Assembly: GCA_035607415.1 (NCBI GenBank)
Contig: DATNAQ010000126.1
Span: 36,178-100,177 of the forward strand
Direction: 5' to 3'
DNA length: 64,000 bases
From: JAQBQH01 sp035607415
GTDB lineage: Bacteria > Myxococcota_A > Polyangia > Palsa-1104
The position numbers and the translations under genes were made by a program. How positions within the stretch are numbered: position 1 is the stretch's first letter; every line of letters begins with the position of its first letter. Below are positions 45,866 to 53,943 of this stretch, one piece after another. The notes beneath the pieces were generated by a model. It was given only the letters and a program-made list of their open reading frames with translations, was not told the origin of the DNA and did not search any database.

Positions 45866-45871
45866 TATCAT
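45866..45871 (+). promoter_or_regulatory. -10 box TATCAT, near-leaderless, of the HAD nucleotidase gene
   Basis: TATCAT, nine bases, ATG at 45881, no ribosome site. It coincides with the outermost possible start codon of the divergent transglutaminase-like gene, which argues against that start. Confidence 0.5.
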
Positions 45872-45880
45872 TTATGGTCC

Positions 45881-47464
45881 ATGGTGGCCGACCCGTCGAA
45901 GGCGCACCCCACGCTCAAAGAAGACGCGTCCAAGGCGCACCTCGAGCTCCTCGAGGCGCTCGGACAGTCCGTTCCGCGCTCTCTCGACATCCCGCGCGCG
46001 CGTCGCATCTTCGTCAATCGCAACCTGCGCATGGACGAGATCGAGCTGATCGGGTTCGACATGGACTACACGCTGGCGCTCTATCACCAGCGCAACCTCG
46101 AAGCGCTCTCGATCCAGTGCACGCTCGACAAGCTGATCGCCAAGCGCGGCTATCCCGAGGAGATCCGCGCGCTCGACTTCGATCCGGCGTTCGCCGTGCG
46201 CGGGCTCGTCGTCGACCGCCGCTTCGGCAACATCTTCAAGGCCGATCGCTACGGTCACGTCGGGCGCGTCTACCACGGCCGCACCACCATGTCGCGCGAG
46301 GAGCGCCATCAGCTCTATCGCCTCGAGCGCATCCGCCTGTCGTCGCCGCGCTACGCGTGGATCGACACGCTGTTCGCGCTGCCCGAGGCGGTCATGTACT
46401 CGGCGATGATCGACTTCTTCGAGCGCAAGGGCGGCACCGTCCGCTTCGGCAAGATCTGGCAGGACATCCGCGAGTGCATCGACGAAGCGCACCGCGACGA
46501 GTCGATGAAGCGGATCATCAAAGCCAACCTCGGCGACTACATCGTCAAGGATCCCGAGCTGGCGCCGACGCTGCACAAGTTCCGCTCGTCGGGAAAGCGG
46601 CTGTTCCTCCTGACCAACTCGGCGTGGGACTACACCGAGGCGGTCATGACACATCTGCTGAACGACGCGCTGCCGGCGTACGCGAACTGGCGCAGCTACT
46701 TCGACGTGGTCATCGTCGCCGGATCGAAGCCGGCGTTTTTCACCGACAAGCATCCGTTCGTCGAGATCGACGCCAGCGGCAACGTCAAGGCGCCGCACCA
46801 CACCGGCCCCTTCGTGCGCAACCGCATCTACCAGGGCGGCAACATCCACGACTTCACCGAAGCCGTCGGCGTGCGCGGCGATCACGTGCTCTACATCGGC
46901 GACCACATCTACGGCGACATGCTGCGCGCCAAGAAGTCGTCGGTGTGGCGCACGGCGATGATCCTGCAGGAGCTCGAGGCCGAGCTCACCGCCGTCGAGA
47001 ACAACAAGGAGCGCCTCGAGCGCGTCGAGCAGCTCGAGCGGCAGTGCGTGCGCCTCGACTCCGAAATCTCGTATCAGCAGGTGCTGCTCAAGTCGCTGCA
47101 GAAGATCGCCGAGGGCGGCGCCGCCGGAGCGCCGGCCAGCAATGATGCCGCGCACGAGCCGCTGGCGCATGCGCAGCCCACCGTCGACGCCGCCAAGCAC
47201 GAAGCCAAGCGCCGCCTCGACGAGCTGCGCGCGGCGCTCAAGGCCGCGGCCGAGGAGATCTCGGAAAACGACAACGTCATCGATCGCGCGTTCAACCCCT
47301 ACTGGGGCGCGATCTTCCGCGAGGCGGCGGAGAACTCGCGCTTCGGCCAGCAGGTCGAAGACTACGCCTGCGTCTACACCTCGCGCGTGTCGAACTTCCT
47401 CGCCTACTCGCCGCTTCGCTACTTCCGCTCGCCGCGCGATCACATGCCGCACGAGCTGGTGTGA
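45881..47464 (+). CDS. HAD-superfamily cytosolic 5'-nucleotidase (cN-II-like)
   Basis: A 527-residue HAD hydrolase of the purine 5'-nucleotidase family. The catalytic aspartates are in ELIGFDMDYTLALYHQ (Asp60, Asp62); motif II is KRLFLLTNSAWDYTEAVM; motif III/IV is VLYIGDHIYGDMLRAKK. A long C-terminal coiled coil (ELEAELTAVENNKERLERVEQLERQCVRL...) and the end AYSPLRYFRSPRDHMPHE match the family. It would dephosphorylate IMP/GMP-type nucleotides. The next gene overlaps its stop (TGATG). Confidence 0.92.
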   Translation: MVADPSKAHPTLKEDASKAHLELLEALGQSVPRSLDIPRARRIFVNRNLRMDEIELIGFDMDYTLALYHQRNLEALSIQCTLDKLIAKRGYPEEIRALDFDPAFAVRGLVVDRRFGNIFKADRYGHVGRVYHGRTTMSREERHQLYRLERIRLSSPRYAWIDTLFALPEAVMYSAMIDFFERKGGTVRFGKIWQDIRECIDEAHRDESMKRIIKANLGDYIVKDPELAPTLHKFRSSGKRLFLLTNSAWDYTEAVMTHLLNDALPAYANWRSYFDVVIVAGSKPAFFTDKHPFVEIDASGNVKAPHHTGPFVRNRIYQGGNIHDFTEAVGVRGDHVLYIGDHIYGDMLRAKKSSVWRTAMILQELEAELTAVENNKERLERVEQLERQCVRLDSEISYQQVLLKSLQKIAEGGAAGAPASNDAAHEPLAHAQPTVDAAKHEAKRRLDELRAALKAAAEEISENDNVIDRAFNPYWGAIFREAAENSRFGQQVEDYACVYTSRVSNFLAYSPLRYFRSPRDHMPHELV

Positions 47465-48144
47465 TGCCGGAGCGGCGAGGGCGCGGCCGCGGCGTGATCG
47501 TGCTCGTGATGCTGGCGGCGGTCTATTGGGCCGTCGCGGTGCGCGCGCCGTCGGGGCCGCGCTCGATACGCGTGTTCGATCCCGATCGGCTGGCCGCGCT
47601 CGAGGTCGGAATGTGGCAGGCCTACTACGACAAGCAGCGCTTGCCGCTGTTCCGGCTGCTGGTGACGATGCTGCGCGAGCAGTATCACTACTCGTGGCAG
47701 AAGGCGGCGATCGCGGGCTACCACCTGGCGAAGGCGGCGGCGACGTTCGGCGACGCCACCGACCATTATGATCGCGTGCTGCCCGATCTCGAGGCCGGCT
47801 ACCAGATCGCGCGCGACTGGACGGGCGCGTCGTTCGATCCGGCGGCGGTGGCGCGCGCGGAGCTGTCTTGGTGGACGGCGCGGCGCGATCCGGCATCGGG
47901 CTCGGGTGCGGCCAAGAACCGCGTGGTCGCCGAGCGCATGACCGAGCTGTACGCGCTCCTGTACGAGGCGCCGGGCGCGCGCGTGGCCGAGGCGGCGCAG
48001 CTGCGCGTCGAGGCCGCCGATCTGCGCGATCGCGGGGCCGGTGCGCGCGGCTCCGATCGCGATGCGCAGGGTGTCGACTGGAAGGGCGTGAGCTACCTCC
48101 TGCGGCAGTCGTATCGCTCGCTCCACGAGGCTGTCGCGCAATAG
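47464..48144 (+). CDS. Unknown protein with one N-terminal membrane helix
   Basis: A 226-residue protein with a basic N-terminus and one helix (GVIVLVMLAAVYWAVAV), then a helical soluble domain (DPDRLAALEVGMWQAYYDKQRLPLFRLLVTMLREQYHYSWQKAAIAGYHLAKAAATFGDA...). I recognise no family. It is coupled to the HAD nucleotidase by stop/start overlap, so they are co-expressed. Probably anchored in the inner membrane with the domain outside. Confidence 0.75.
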   Translation: MPERRGRGRGVIVLVMLAAVYWAVAVRAPSGPRSIRVFDPDRLAALEVGMWQAYYDKQRLPLFRLLVTMLREQYHYSWQKAAIAGYHLAKAAATFGDATDHYDRVLPDLEAGYQIARDWTGASFDPAAVARAELSWWTARRDPASGSGAAKNRVVAERMTELYALLYEAPGARVAEAAQLRVEAADLRDRGAGARGSDRDAQGVDWKGVSYLLRQSYRSLHEAVAQ

Positions 48145-48265
48145 CACTGGGGCCCGGCGCTCCAGTCTCCTGGGGCCCGCTCCACGCAGCCTGTGGCGCG
48201 ACCGACACGCATCGAGGGAAATCAGCGATTTCGCCGTCGGCGCGACTCTTGCGTAGGGCCGGTTC

Positions 48266-48433
48266 GTGGACGACTGGGATCCGACCGACCGCGTGCTGGT
48301 GATCGTGCATTCGGCCGAGCCCGAGCCCGAGCTGGACGATTCGCCGACCTCGCCCATCGTCGTCGTCGACGATCACACCACCCGTCACGTCTGTGAGTTC
48401 GAGGAGGACACCGTCGAGGAATATTTCGTATAA
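48266..48433 (+). CDS. Small acidic protein (55 residues)
   Basis: A complete small gene, GTG start to TAA: MDDWDPTDRVLVIVHSAEPE, a middle VVVDDHTTRHVCEFEED and end VEEYFV. Strongly acidic, one Cys. Third codon positions are mostly G or C like surrounding genes, and no overlapping ORF explains the open frame. It precedes murJ by six bases and its stop lies within the murJ -10 box. Function unknown. Confidence 0.55.
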   Translation: MDDWDPTDRVLVIVHSAEPEPELDDSPTSPIVVVDDHTTRHVCEFEEDTVEEYFV

Positions 48434-48434
48434 C
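48429..48434 (+). promoter_or_regulatory. -10 box TATAAC of murJ
   Basis: TATAAC, five bases, GTG at 48440, no ribosome site. The TAA of the small acidic gene is part of the hexamer; the last base departs from TANNNT. Confidence 0.4.
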
Positions 48435-48439
48435 TAGGC

Positions 48440-50023
48440 GTGCCCGAATCCTCGACGACGCGCAGGCTCGGCCTGGCCGCGGCGCTGCTCATCTTCACGG
48501 TCTTTCTTTCCCGCGTGCTCGGCTTTCTGCGCGACGCCGTCATCGCCGCGCTCTTCGGCGCCACCGGGCAGACCGACGCGTTCTTCGCCGCCTTCACCAT
48601 CCCCGACTGGCTGATGTACATCGTCGCCGGCGGGACGCTGTCGATCACCTTCATCCCGATCTACACGCGCTACTTGAAAGCCGACGACGAGCGCGGCGGC
48701 AACCGCGTCCTGTCGATCATCGCCACGACGATGACCATCGTCATCATCGCCGGCATCGTCGTCGTCGAGTACTTCACCCCGCAGCTCACGACGCGCTACC
48801 TGCACAAGCTCCATCCCCAGCACATCCAGCTCGCCATCCACCTGACGCGGATCCTCCTGCCCGCGCAGCTCTTCTTCTATCTGGGCGGCATCGCCTCGGC
48901 GACGCTGTTCACGCGCAAGCGCTTCGTCGCCGTCTCGATGGCGCCGCTGGTCTACAACCTCGGCATCATCGTCGGCGCCGCCGCCTTCGGCCGCCGCTTC
49001 GGCATCACCTCGCTCGCCTGGGGCGCGCTCGCCGGCGCCGCGGTAGGACAGTTCGGCATCCTCGTCGTCGCGGCCTGGCGGGCCGGCATGCGCTATCGGC
49101 CGTCGCTGGCGGTGCGCGATCGCGGCTTCCGCGAGTGGATCCTGGCGAGCATTCCACTCATGGCCGCGGTGACGCTGGTGTCGGCCGACGACTGGATCAT
49201 GCGCTACTTTGCCGCGGCCGACGTCGGCGCCATCAGCTGCCTCAGCTACGCGCGCAAGCTGGTGCAGGTGCCCATCGCCGTCGCCGCGCAGGCGGTCGCG
49301 CAGGCGTCGATGCCGTTCTTCGCACAGTACTGGGCCGAGGGCCGCAAGAAGGATCTCGGCGATCTGGTGACGTCGTCGGCGCGCTCGTCGGCCGCGATCG
49401 CGGCCCTGGCCGCGTGCGCCTTGATCGCGCTCGGCCAGCCGGCCGTCGATCTGCTCTTCCGCCGAGGCCACTTCGCCGCGGACCATGTGGCGCCGACGGC
49501 GCACTACGTGATGATCTTCGCCGCCGCGATCCCGCTGTGGGCGATGCAGGCGATCGTGTCGCGCGCCTTCTACGCGGCGGGTGACACGCTCACGCCGGCG
49601 GTCGCCGGCACGCTCGTGACCGTGACGTCGCTGCCGATCTATTGGATCGCGTCGCGCAGCTTGGGCACCGACGGGCTGGTGCTCGCCTCCGACGTCGGCA
49701 TCTTCATGCACACGGCGGCGCTGATGGTGCTCTTGCCGCGCCGGGTCGACACCGTGAACCGGCGCAACATCGTCGTCGGCACGTTGCGCGGGTACCTCGT
49801 CGGTGGAATCGCGGCCTTGCCGGCGTGGGCGGCGGCCACCTGGTTGCCCCACGGGCGGCTGCACGGTCACCTGTTGGTGCTCGTCCAGCTCGCGGTGGGC
49901 GGCCTCATCTTCGTGTCGCTCGCGGCCCTCCTGGCGCGGCCGCTCGGCGCCAACGACATCGCCGGCTTCATCGAGCAGCGGATCTTGCGACGCCGGCGGT
50001 CGGCGCTACCTTCGCGACCATGA
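48440..50023 (+). CDS. murJ: Lipid II flippase MurJ (MviN)
   Basis: A 527-residue polytopic protein with 14 expected helices that flips lipid II across the inner membrane for peptidoglycan synthesis. Family marks: FLSRVLGFLRDAVIAALFGATGQTDAFFAAFTIPDWL at the N-terminus, LLPAQLFFYLGGIASATLFTRKRF, SADDWIMRYFAAADVGAISCLSYARKL, and QPAVDLLFRRGHF. GTG start. Its stop overlaps the ATG of the DksA-like gene. Confidence 0.94.
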   Translation: MPESSTTRRLGLAAALLIFTVFLSRVLGFLRDAVIAALFGATGQTDAFFAAFTIPDWLMYIVAGGTLSITFIPIYTRYLKADDERGGNRVLSIIATTMTIVIIAGIVVVEYFTPQLTTRYLHKLHPQHIQLAIHLTRILLPAQLFFYLGGIASATLFTRKRFVAVSMAPLVYNLGIIVGAAAFGRRFGITSLAWGALAGAAVGQFGILVVAAWRAGMRYRPSLAVRDRGFREWILASIPLMAAVTLVSADDWIMRYFAAADVGAISCLSYARKLVQVPIAVAAQAVAQASMPFFAQYWAEGRKKDLGDLVTSSARSSAAIAALAACALIALGQPAVDLLFRRGHFAADHVAPTAHYVMIFAAAIPLWAMQAIVSRAFYAAGDTLTPAVAGTLVTVTSLPIYWIASRSLGTDGLVLASDVGIFMHTAALMVLLPRRVDTVNRRNIVVGTLRGYLVGGIAALPAWAAATWLPHGRLHGHLLVLVQLAVGGLIFVSLAALLARPLGANDIAGFIEQRILRRRRSALPSRP

Positions 50024-50394
50024 CCGCCAAAGAGCGTGAGCAGCTGCGGAAGGAGCTCATCGATCGCTTGACGGTGACGTACCAGGTGGCGCGCGAGAAC
50101 TTGAGCGCGACGACGGTGGCCGAAGCGGTCGACGCGCACGATCCCGAGGACGAAGGCGACGAGAGCGCCATCGACGAGCTGCGCGCGCTCGACGCCAGCC
50201 TCGACGATCGCGAGCTGCACCTGGCGCACGCGATCATCGACGCGCTCCGGCGCATGCGCAACGACGCCTACGGCATCTGCATCGATTGCGGCCGCGAGAT
50301 TCCGTTCGAGCGGCTGCGCGCGATCCCGTGGACGCTGCGCTGCGCCCCCGACGCGGAACGCGTCGAGCGCGTGCACGAGCATCCGACGCTGTAG
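50020..50394 (+). CDS. DksA/TraR-family protein with a three-cysteine zinc site
   Basis: A 124-residue DksA-like protein: helical coiled-coil hairpin (KEREQLRKELIDRLTVTYQVARENLSATTVAEAVDAHDPEDEGDESAIDELRALDASLDDRELHLAHAIIDALRRM) and the TraR zinc finger GICIDCGREIPFERLRAIPWTLRCAPDAE. Cys87, Cys90 and Cys108 are present, but the fourth ligand is Asp111 instead of Cys. The acidic hairpin tip (DAHDPEDEGDE) includes a DxxDxA-like region. It probably acts on RNA polymerase. Coupled to murJ by overlap. Confidence 0.88.
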   Translation: MTAKEREQLRKELIDRLTVTYQVARENLSATTVAEAVDAHDPEDEGDESAIDELRALDASLDDRELHLAHAIIDALRRMRNDAYGICIDCGREIPFERLRAIPWTLRCAPDAERVERVHEHPTL

Positions 50395-50404
50395 CGAGCG
50401 TGCC

Positions 50405-50950
50405 TCAGAACGCGCCGCGCAGGGCGACGCCGGCGCCGAGCGGGACGAGCTCGAGGCGCGGTGCGCCGGGGTTGTTCTTGCGCGTCGCCGGGCCGGCGAT
50501 CAGCATCGCCACGCCGCCGAGCTGGGCGAGCGCGTCGCTGACGAGCAGCCAGTCGAAGAGGCCGACCAGCGGGTCGCCCGCGCTGCCGAAGCGGGCGGCC
50601 TCGAGCAGCGGTCCGACGAGCGGGATGTCGAGGTAGACCTCGAACGTGGGGATGCCGGCCATCAGCGTCGCGGTCCAGGCGCCGCTGAAGGTGACGATGC
50701 CGGCGGTGAACAGATCCCATCGCCGCGGATGCTCCAGCGGCGCCGCGGTGAGCTGGTAGCGCCATCCCGGGGGCGCGGGCGGCAGCGCGGTCTGCGACGG
50801 GGGCGGCACGATCACGGGCGGCGGCGGCGCGGGCTGCGGCGGCGCGGGCTGCGGCGGCGCGGGCTGGGCGACGGGCGCGGGCGGGACTTCGGCGTCGTCG
50901 GCCTGCTCGACGCCGCCGGCGACGAGCAGCAAGCAGAAGAGGGCGTGCAT
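50405..50950 (-). CDS. Pro-rich protein with hydrophobic hairpin (paralog of 15535-16176)
   Basis: A 181-residue protein: signal-like N-terminus (MHALFCLLLVAGGV), Pro/Ala/Gln repeats encoded by a 3 x 15-bp tandem repeat, then FTAGIVTFSGAWTATLMAGI, DIPLVGPLLEAARFGSAGDP, and LLVSDALAQLGGVAMLIAGPATRKN, ending GVALRGAF. The last 100 residues correspond segment by segment to the protein at 15535 (VPVAGPFMEIA with IPLVGPLLEAA; GAVMLVAGAVT with GVAMLIAGPAT). Membrane or surface protein of unknown function. Confidence 0.78.
   Translation of the reverse strand: MHALFCLLLVAGGVEQADDAEVPPAPVAQPAPPQPAPPQPAPPPPVIVPPPSQTALPPAPPGWRYQLTAAPLEHPRRWDLFTAGIVTFSGAWTATLMAGIPTFEVYLDIPLVGPLLEAARFGSAGDPLVGLFDWLLVSDALAQLGGVAMLIAGPATRKNNPGAPRLELVPLGAGVALRGAF
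50821..50865. repeat. 3 x 15-bp tandem repeat coding Pro/Ala/Gln units
   Basis: Three perfect copies of GCGGCGGCGCGGGCT, read on the minus strand as AQPAPP-type units in the linker of the 181-residue protein. Likely slippage-prone. Confidence 0.85.
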
Positions 50951-51055
50951 GCGGCGGCGACAAAGCAGACGCCGTGCCTTCGCCGGCGCGACGCATTTGC
51001 CGGCAGTTACGCGACGGCGGCGCGCCCGGGTTCGGACGCGGATGTCACGGTCGGC

Positions 51056-51862
51056 TCAGGGTTGCAGCTGCGGCGGCCACGCGCCGCCCTGGAGCATCGC
51101 CTCGCAGTCGGCCTGGAACTCCGGATCGCGGAAGCGGTCGCGCGCGCGCTCGATCGCGGCGCGCGCGGTCTCGTCGCCGGGCTGGAGCGCGCCGAGCAGC
51201 CACGCCATGCCGCGCGCGGCGATGAAGTCGGTGGTGCCGGGCAGCTCGGCGCAGATCGTGTCGACGAGGAACTCGCGATCGGCGTCGCCGAGGAGCGCCC
51301 CGGCGTGCGCCCCGTGCTGCAGCGAGCGGAACGCCGCCTCGGCCACGTCGCCGACGAAGGCGCGCAGCGCCGTGACGCCGACGTTGGGCGCCTCGCGCCG
51401 CAGCGTCGCGATCCAGGCGGCGAACAGCGCCGGCGCGCCGTCGGGCACGCGCGATTCGTGGAGGTACGGCTGCGGGCTGGCGTGCGCGAGCGTGGCGTCG
51501 TCGGCGACGTCGGCGGCGAGCCTCTCGACCCGATCTCCCACGAGCGCCGCGGCGGCTGTTGCAATGGCGCCCGGCGAGCCACCAAGCCGCACCGCGAGCG
51601 CTTCGAGATCCTCGGACGCATCCCTCGCGTGCAGGCGCACGAGCCCGAAGATCGCCTGCAGCGTACCGACGCCGGGATCTCCGCGGCGCACGATGCGGCG
51701 CAGGCGCGCCACCGCCGCCTCGCGATCGCCGCAGCGCAGGATCGCCTCGAGCGATGCCAGGCTGCGCGGCGGCCCTTCGGCGTCGAGCTCGGCGCGTAGC
51801 TCGGCGACGGGCACCGTGTGCGCGCGCCCGCGCACCATCACCGTGACCGGCTCCAGCGTCAT
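51056..51862 (-). CDS. Hypothetical protein, last gene of a three-gene operon
   Basis: A 268-residue soluble, mostly helical protein beginning MTLEPVTVMVRGRAHTVPVAELRAEL. It has repeated helical segments (LASLEAILRCGDREAAVARLRRIVRRGDPGVGTLQAIFGLVRLHA, FIAARGMAWLLGALQPGDETARAAIERA) suggestive of irregular HEAT-like repeats. Starts on the stop of the HEAT gene (TGATG). No signal peptide. Function unknown; possibly a cytoplasmic counterpart of the secreted HEAT protein. Confidence 0.7.
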   Translation of the reverse strand: MTLEPVTVMVRGRAHTVPVAELRAELDAEGPPRSLASLEAILRCGDREAAVARLRRIVRRGDPGVGTLQAIFGLVRLHARDASEDLEALAVRLGGSPGAIATAAAALVGDRVERLAADVADDATLAHASPQPYLHESRVPDGAPALFAAWIATLRREAPNVGVTALRAFVGDVAEAAFRSLQHGAHAGALLGDADREFLVDTICAELPGTTDFIAARGMAWLLGALQPGDETARAAIERARDRFRDPEFQADCEAMLQGGAWPPQLQP

Positions 51863-52755
51863 CAACGTCCGCCGAGCGAGCGCGCGCGGCGCCGGAGCGA
51901 ATCGGGCGGCTTGCGCGCCAGCTCGTCGAGCACCTTTTGATCGGCGTCCTTCTTGCCGACGCGCAGGCAGCCGACGAGGTCGAGCCGATCGGCGAGCGAG
52001 AGGCTCTCGTCGAGCGCCAGCGCGCGCAGCCGCTCGCGCGCCGGCGGCGGCAGCCTGGCGGCGCGCAGCTCGGCAGCGCCCGGCTTCGACGGCGTGACCA
52101 CCGGTACGTCGCGGCACAACGCCGCCGCCGCCGCCGCCGCCACCGTCGGCACCGAGTCCTTCACGAGCGCCTCCGCGAGCGGCTTGTCGCCGATCGGCGA
52201 GCCGGCGAGCGCCTCGGCCGCCGCGCGCCGCACGCTCGCGTCGCCGTCGCCGAGCAGCGCCGCGAGCGCCTTCTCGTCGAGCCGCGCCACGCCGCGCAGC
52301 GCCGCCGCCGCCTCGATCGTACTGACGCGCAGCGCCGGCTTGAGCGTCGTCTTGCCCGCCATCGCCATCAGCTCGCGCGCCGCGCGCGTCGGCACGTCGG
52401 CCGGCATCTCGTCGAGCGCCTTGCGCTCGGGCGTCATGCTCTCGGCGATGCGCAAGGCGGTGTCGGCCGCGTGCGCCGCCACTTCGTCGTCGGGATCGCC
52501 GACGAGCTTCGCCAGATCGGGCAGCACCGACCACGCGTCCTCGACGAGCGGCAGCGCGCGCAACGCCGCCAGCCGCTCGGGCGGCTTGCCGTGCTCGGCC
52601 CACGCCTCGAGCCGCACGGCGCCGAGACGCGCCGCGACGCGCTCGATCTCGACGTCGTCGCCGCCGCGCACGGCGGTGACGAGATCCGCCGGCGCCGGCA
52701 ACTTCACCAGCGCGCCGGGCGGCGTGAGCAAAAGGACGACGAAGAGCGCGTTCAC
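51862..52755 (-). CDS. HEAT-repeat protein, exported
   Basis: A 297-residue protein. Short hydrophobic N-terminus (MNALFVVLLLTPPGAL), then HEAT-like repeats of about 30-40 residues: LAALRALPLVEDAWSVLPDLAKLVGDPDDEVAAHAADTALRIAE, LKPALRVSTIEAAAALRGVARLDEKALAALLGDGDASVRRAAAEALAGSP, TVAAAAAAALCRD. HEAT solenoids bind proteins; the partner is unknown. Middle gene of an overlapping three-gene operon. Confidence 0.78.
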   Translation of the reverse strand: MNALFVVLLLTPPGALVKLPAPADLVTAVRGGDDVEIERVAARLGAVRLEAWAEHGKPPERLAALRALPLVEDAWSVLPDLAKLVGDPDDEVAAHAADTALRIAESMTPERKALDEMPADVPTRAARELMAMAGKTTLKPALRVSTIEAAAALRGVARLDEKALAALLGDGDASVRRAAAEALAGSPIGDKPLAEALVKDSVPTVAAAAAAALCRDVPVVTPSKPGAAELRAARLPPPARERLRALALDESLSLADRLDLVGCLRVGKKDADQKVLDELARKPPDSLRRRARSLGGR

Positions 52756-53186
52756 TTCAGCGTGATCGCCGACCGCGCGTACACTTCTTCGTGACCGCCG
52801 ATGAGCCGCGTCACCATCACGTTGTACTTGTGACCGGCCTTGAAGCCCTGGTCGGCATTGAAGCTCACCGACGAGACCAGGATCTTCGCGCTCGGCTGCG
52901 TCTCGATGGGGAACGCGTTGGTCGGCTCGTGCTTCTTCTCCGCAGTGTCATAGAAGACGATCTGCACCTCCTTGCTGCCCGCCGCCTTCTTGAGGAACGC
53001 GAGGAAGTAGAGCGTCCACCCGTCGCCACTCTTGGCCAGCGACGAGATCTGCTTTGCCTTGGCGTCCTTTTCGAAGTTGGCGTCGTTCGCGTCGACCTGA
53101 TCAGAGGTCAACACCATGCTGCCCGGTGCACCAGCCCGCGCTAGCCCACCGAACCCGAGGATCATCACGACCAATGCTGTGCGCAT
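52752..53186 (-). CDS. Secreted hypothetical protein
   Basis: A 144-residue protein, first of the three-gene operon. Signal peptide MRTALVVMILGFGGLARAG. The rest is a single beta-rich domain (GDGWTLYFLAFLKKAAGSKEVQIVFYDTAEKKHEPTNAFPIETQPSAKILVSSVSFNADQGFKAGHKYNVMVTRLIGG) of Ig-like character. Family not recognised. Its stop overlaps the next ATG by four bases. Divergent from lexA. Confidence 0.78.
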   Translation of the reverse strand: MRTALVVMILGFGGLARAGAPGSMVLTSDQVDANDANFEKDAKAKQISSLAKSGDGWTLYFLAFLKKAAGSKEVQIVFYDTAEKKHEPTNAFPIETQPSAKILVSSVSFNADQGFKAGHKYNVMVTRLIGGHEEVYARSAITLK

Positions 53187-53215
53187 GACTGAATCATATG
53201 TAACTGGCGAAAAAC

Positions 53216-53257
53216 TTGACGACCATTCAGACGTTCAGTAGCCTATCATTTGTTCAG
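53216..53257 (+). promoter_or_regulatory. lexA promoter with two GTTCAG repeats (LexA-box-like)
   Basis: TTGACG (53216-53221), 17 bases, TAGCCT (53239-53244); TATCAT at 53244-53249 is another -10 choice. GTTCAG occurs at 53233-53238 and again at 53252-53257, 19 bases apart, flanking the -10, with a related ATTCAG at 53225-53230. GTTCAG is the core of the LexA box reported for M. xanthus, so autoregulation is likely. Confidence 0.6.
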
Positions 53258-53275
53258 GTACACATAGAGGTGCCC

Positions 53276-53926
53276 ATGCAGATCCGCGGGGAAGACGACA
53301 AAGAGCCGTTGACCGATCGCCAGAAGGCGGTGCTGGAGTTCATCAGCCAGTCGATCGAGAGCCGCGGCTATCCGCCGACGCTGCGCGAGATCGGCGAGCA
53401 CATGGGCATCCGCTCGACCAACGGCGTGAACGATCATCTGAAGGCGCTCGAGAAGAAGGGCTACCTCGAGCGCGAAGATCTGAAGTCGCGCGCGCTGCGC
53501 CCGATCTCGCTGGAAGGCGCCGGCCCGACGGGAAATCTCGTCGAGGTGCCGCTCCTCGGACGCGTGGCGGCGGGCGAGCCGATCCTGGCGATCGAGCAGG
53601 CCGAGGACACGGTCAAGGTCGATCGCTTCTTCCTCGGCCCGTCCAAGGAAGTGTTCGCGCTCAAGGTGCACGGCGATTCGATGATCGAGGCCGGCATCTA
53701 TCACGGCGACTTCATCTTCGTGAAGAAGCAGCTCACCGCGAACCGCGGCGACATCGTGGTCGCGATGATCAACGACGAAGCGACCGTGAAGTACTTCCAT
53801 CCCGAGAGCGACCAAATCGTGTTCAAGCCGGCCAACGCGCGGCTGCAACCGATTGTCGTCAAACGCCGAGATTTCAAATCCGTTAACTTGATCGGGTTGG
53901 TGGTTGGGGTGTACCGGCGCCTATAG
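53276..53926 (+). CDS. lexA: SOS repressor LexA
   Basis: A 216-residue LexA repressing DNA-damage genes until RecA-promoted self-cleavage. Winged helix at the N-terminus: LTDRQKAVLEFISQSIESRGYPPTLREIGEHMGIRSTNGVNDHLKALEKKGYL. Cleavage site Ala99-Gly100 in GRVAAGEP; catalytic Ser135 (VHGDSMIEAG) and Lys172 (DEATVKYF) are present. Start ATG 53276 has AGAGG upstream. Divergent from the secreted-protein operon. Confidence 0.97.
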   Translation: MQIRGEDDKEPLTDRQKAVLEFISQSIESRGYPPTLREIGEHMGIRSTNGVNDHLKALEKKGYLEREDLKSRALRPISLEGAGPTGNLVEVPLLGRVAAGEPILAIEQAEDTVKVDRFFLGPSKEVFALKVHGDSMIEAGIYHGDFIFVKKQLTANRGDIVVAMINDEATVKYFHPESDQIVFKPANARLQPIVVKRRDFKSVNLIGLVVGVYRRL

Positions 53927-53931
53927 GGTGC

Positions 53932-53937
53932 TAGATT
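53932..53937 (+). promoter_or_regulatory. -10 box TAGATT, near-leaderless, of the TonB-type gene
   Basis: TAGATT five bases after the lexA stop and six bases before the GTG at 53944; no ribosome site. Suggests an independent promoter, not read-through from lexA. Confidence 0.45.
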
Positions 53938-53943
53938 AGATCG

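Noticed and set aside
48150..48185. Direct repeat TGGGGCCCG after the membrane-helix gene
   Set aside because: Two imperfect short copies only, expected by chance in GC-rich DNA.
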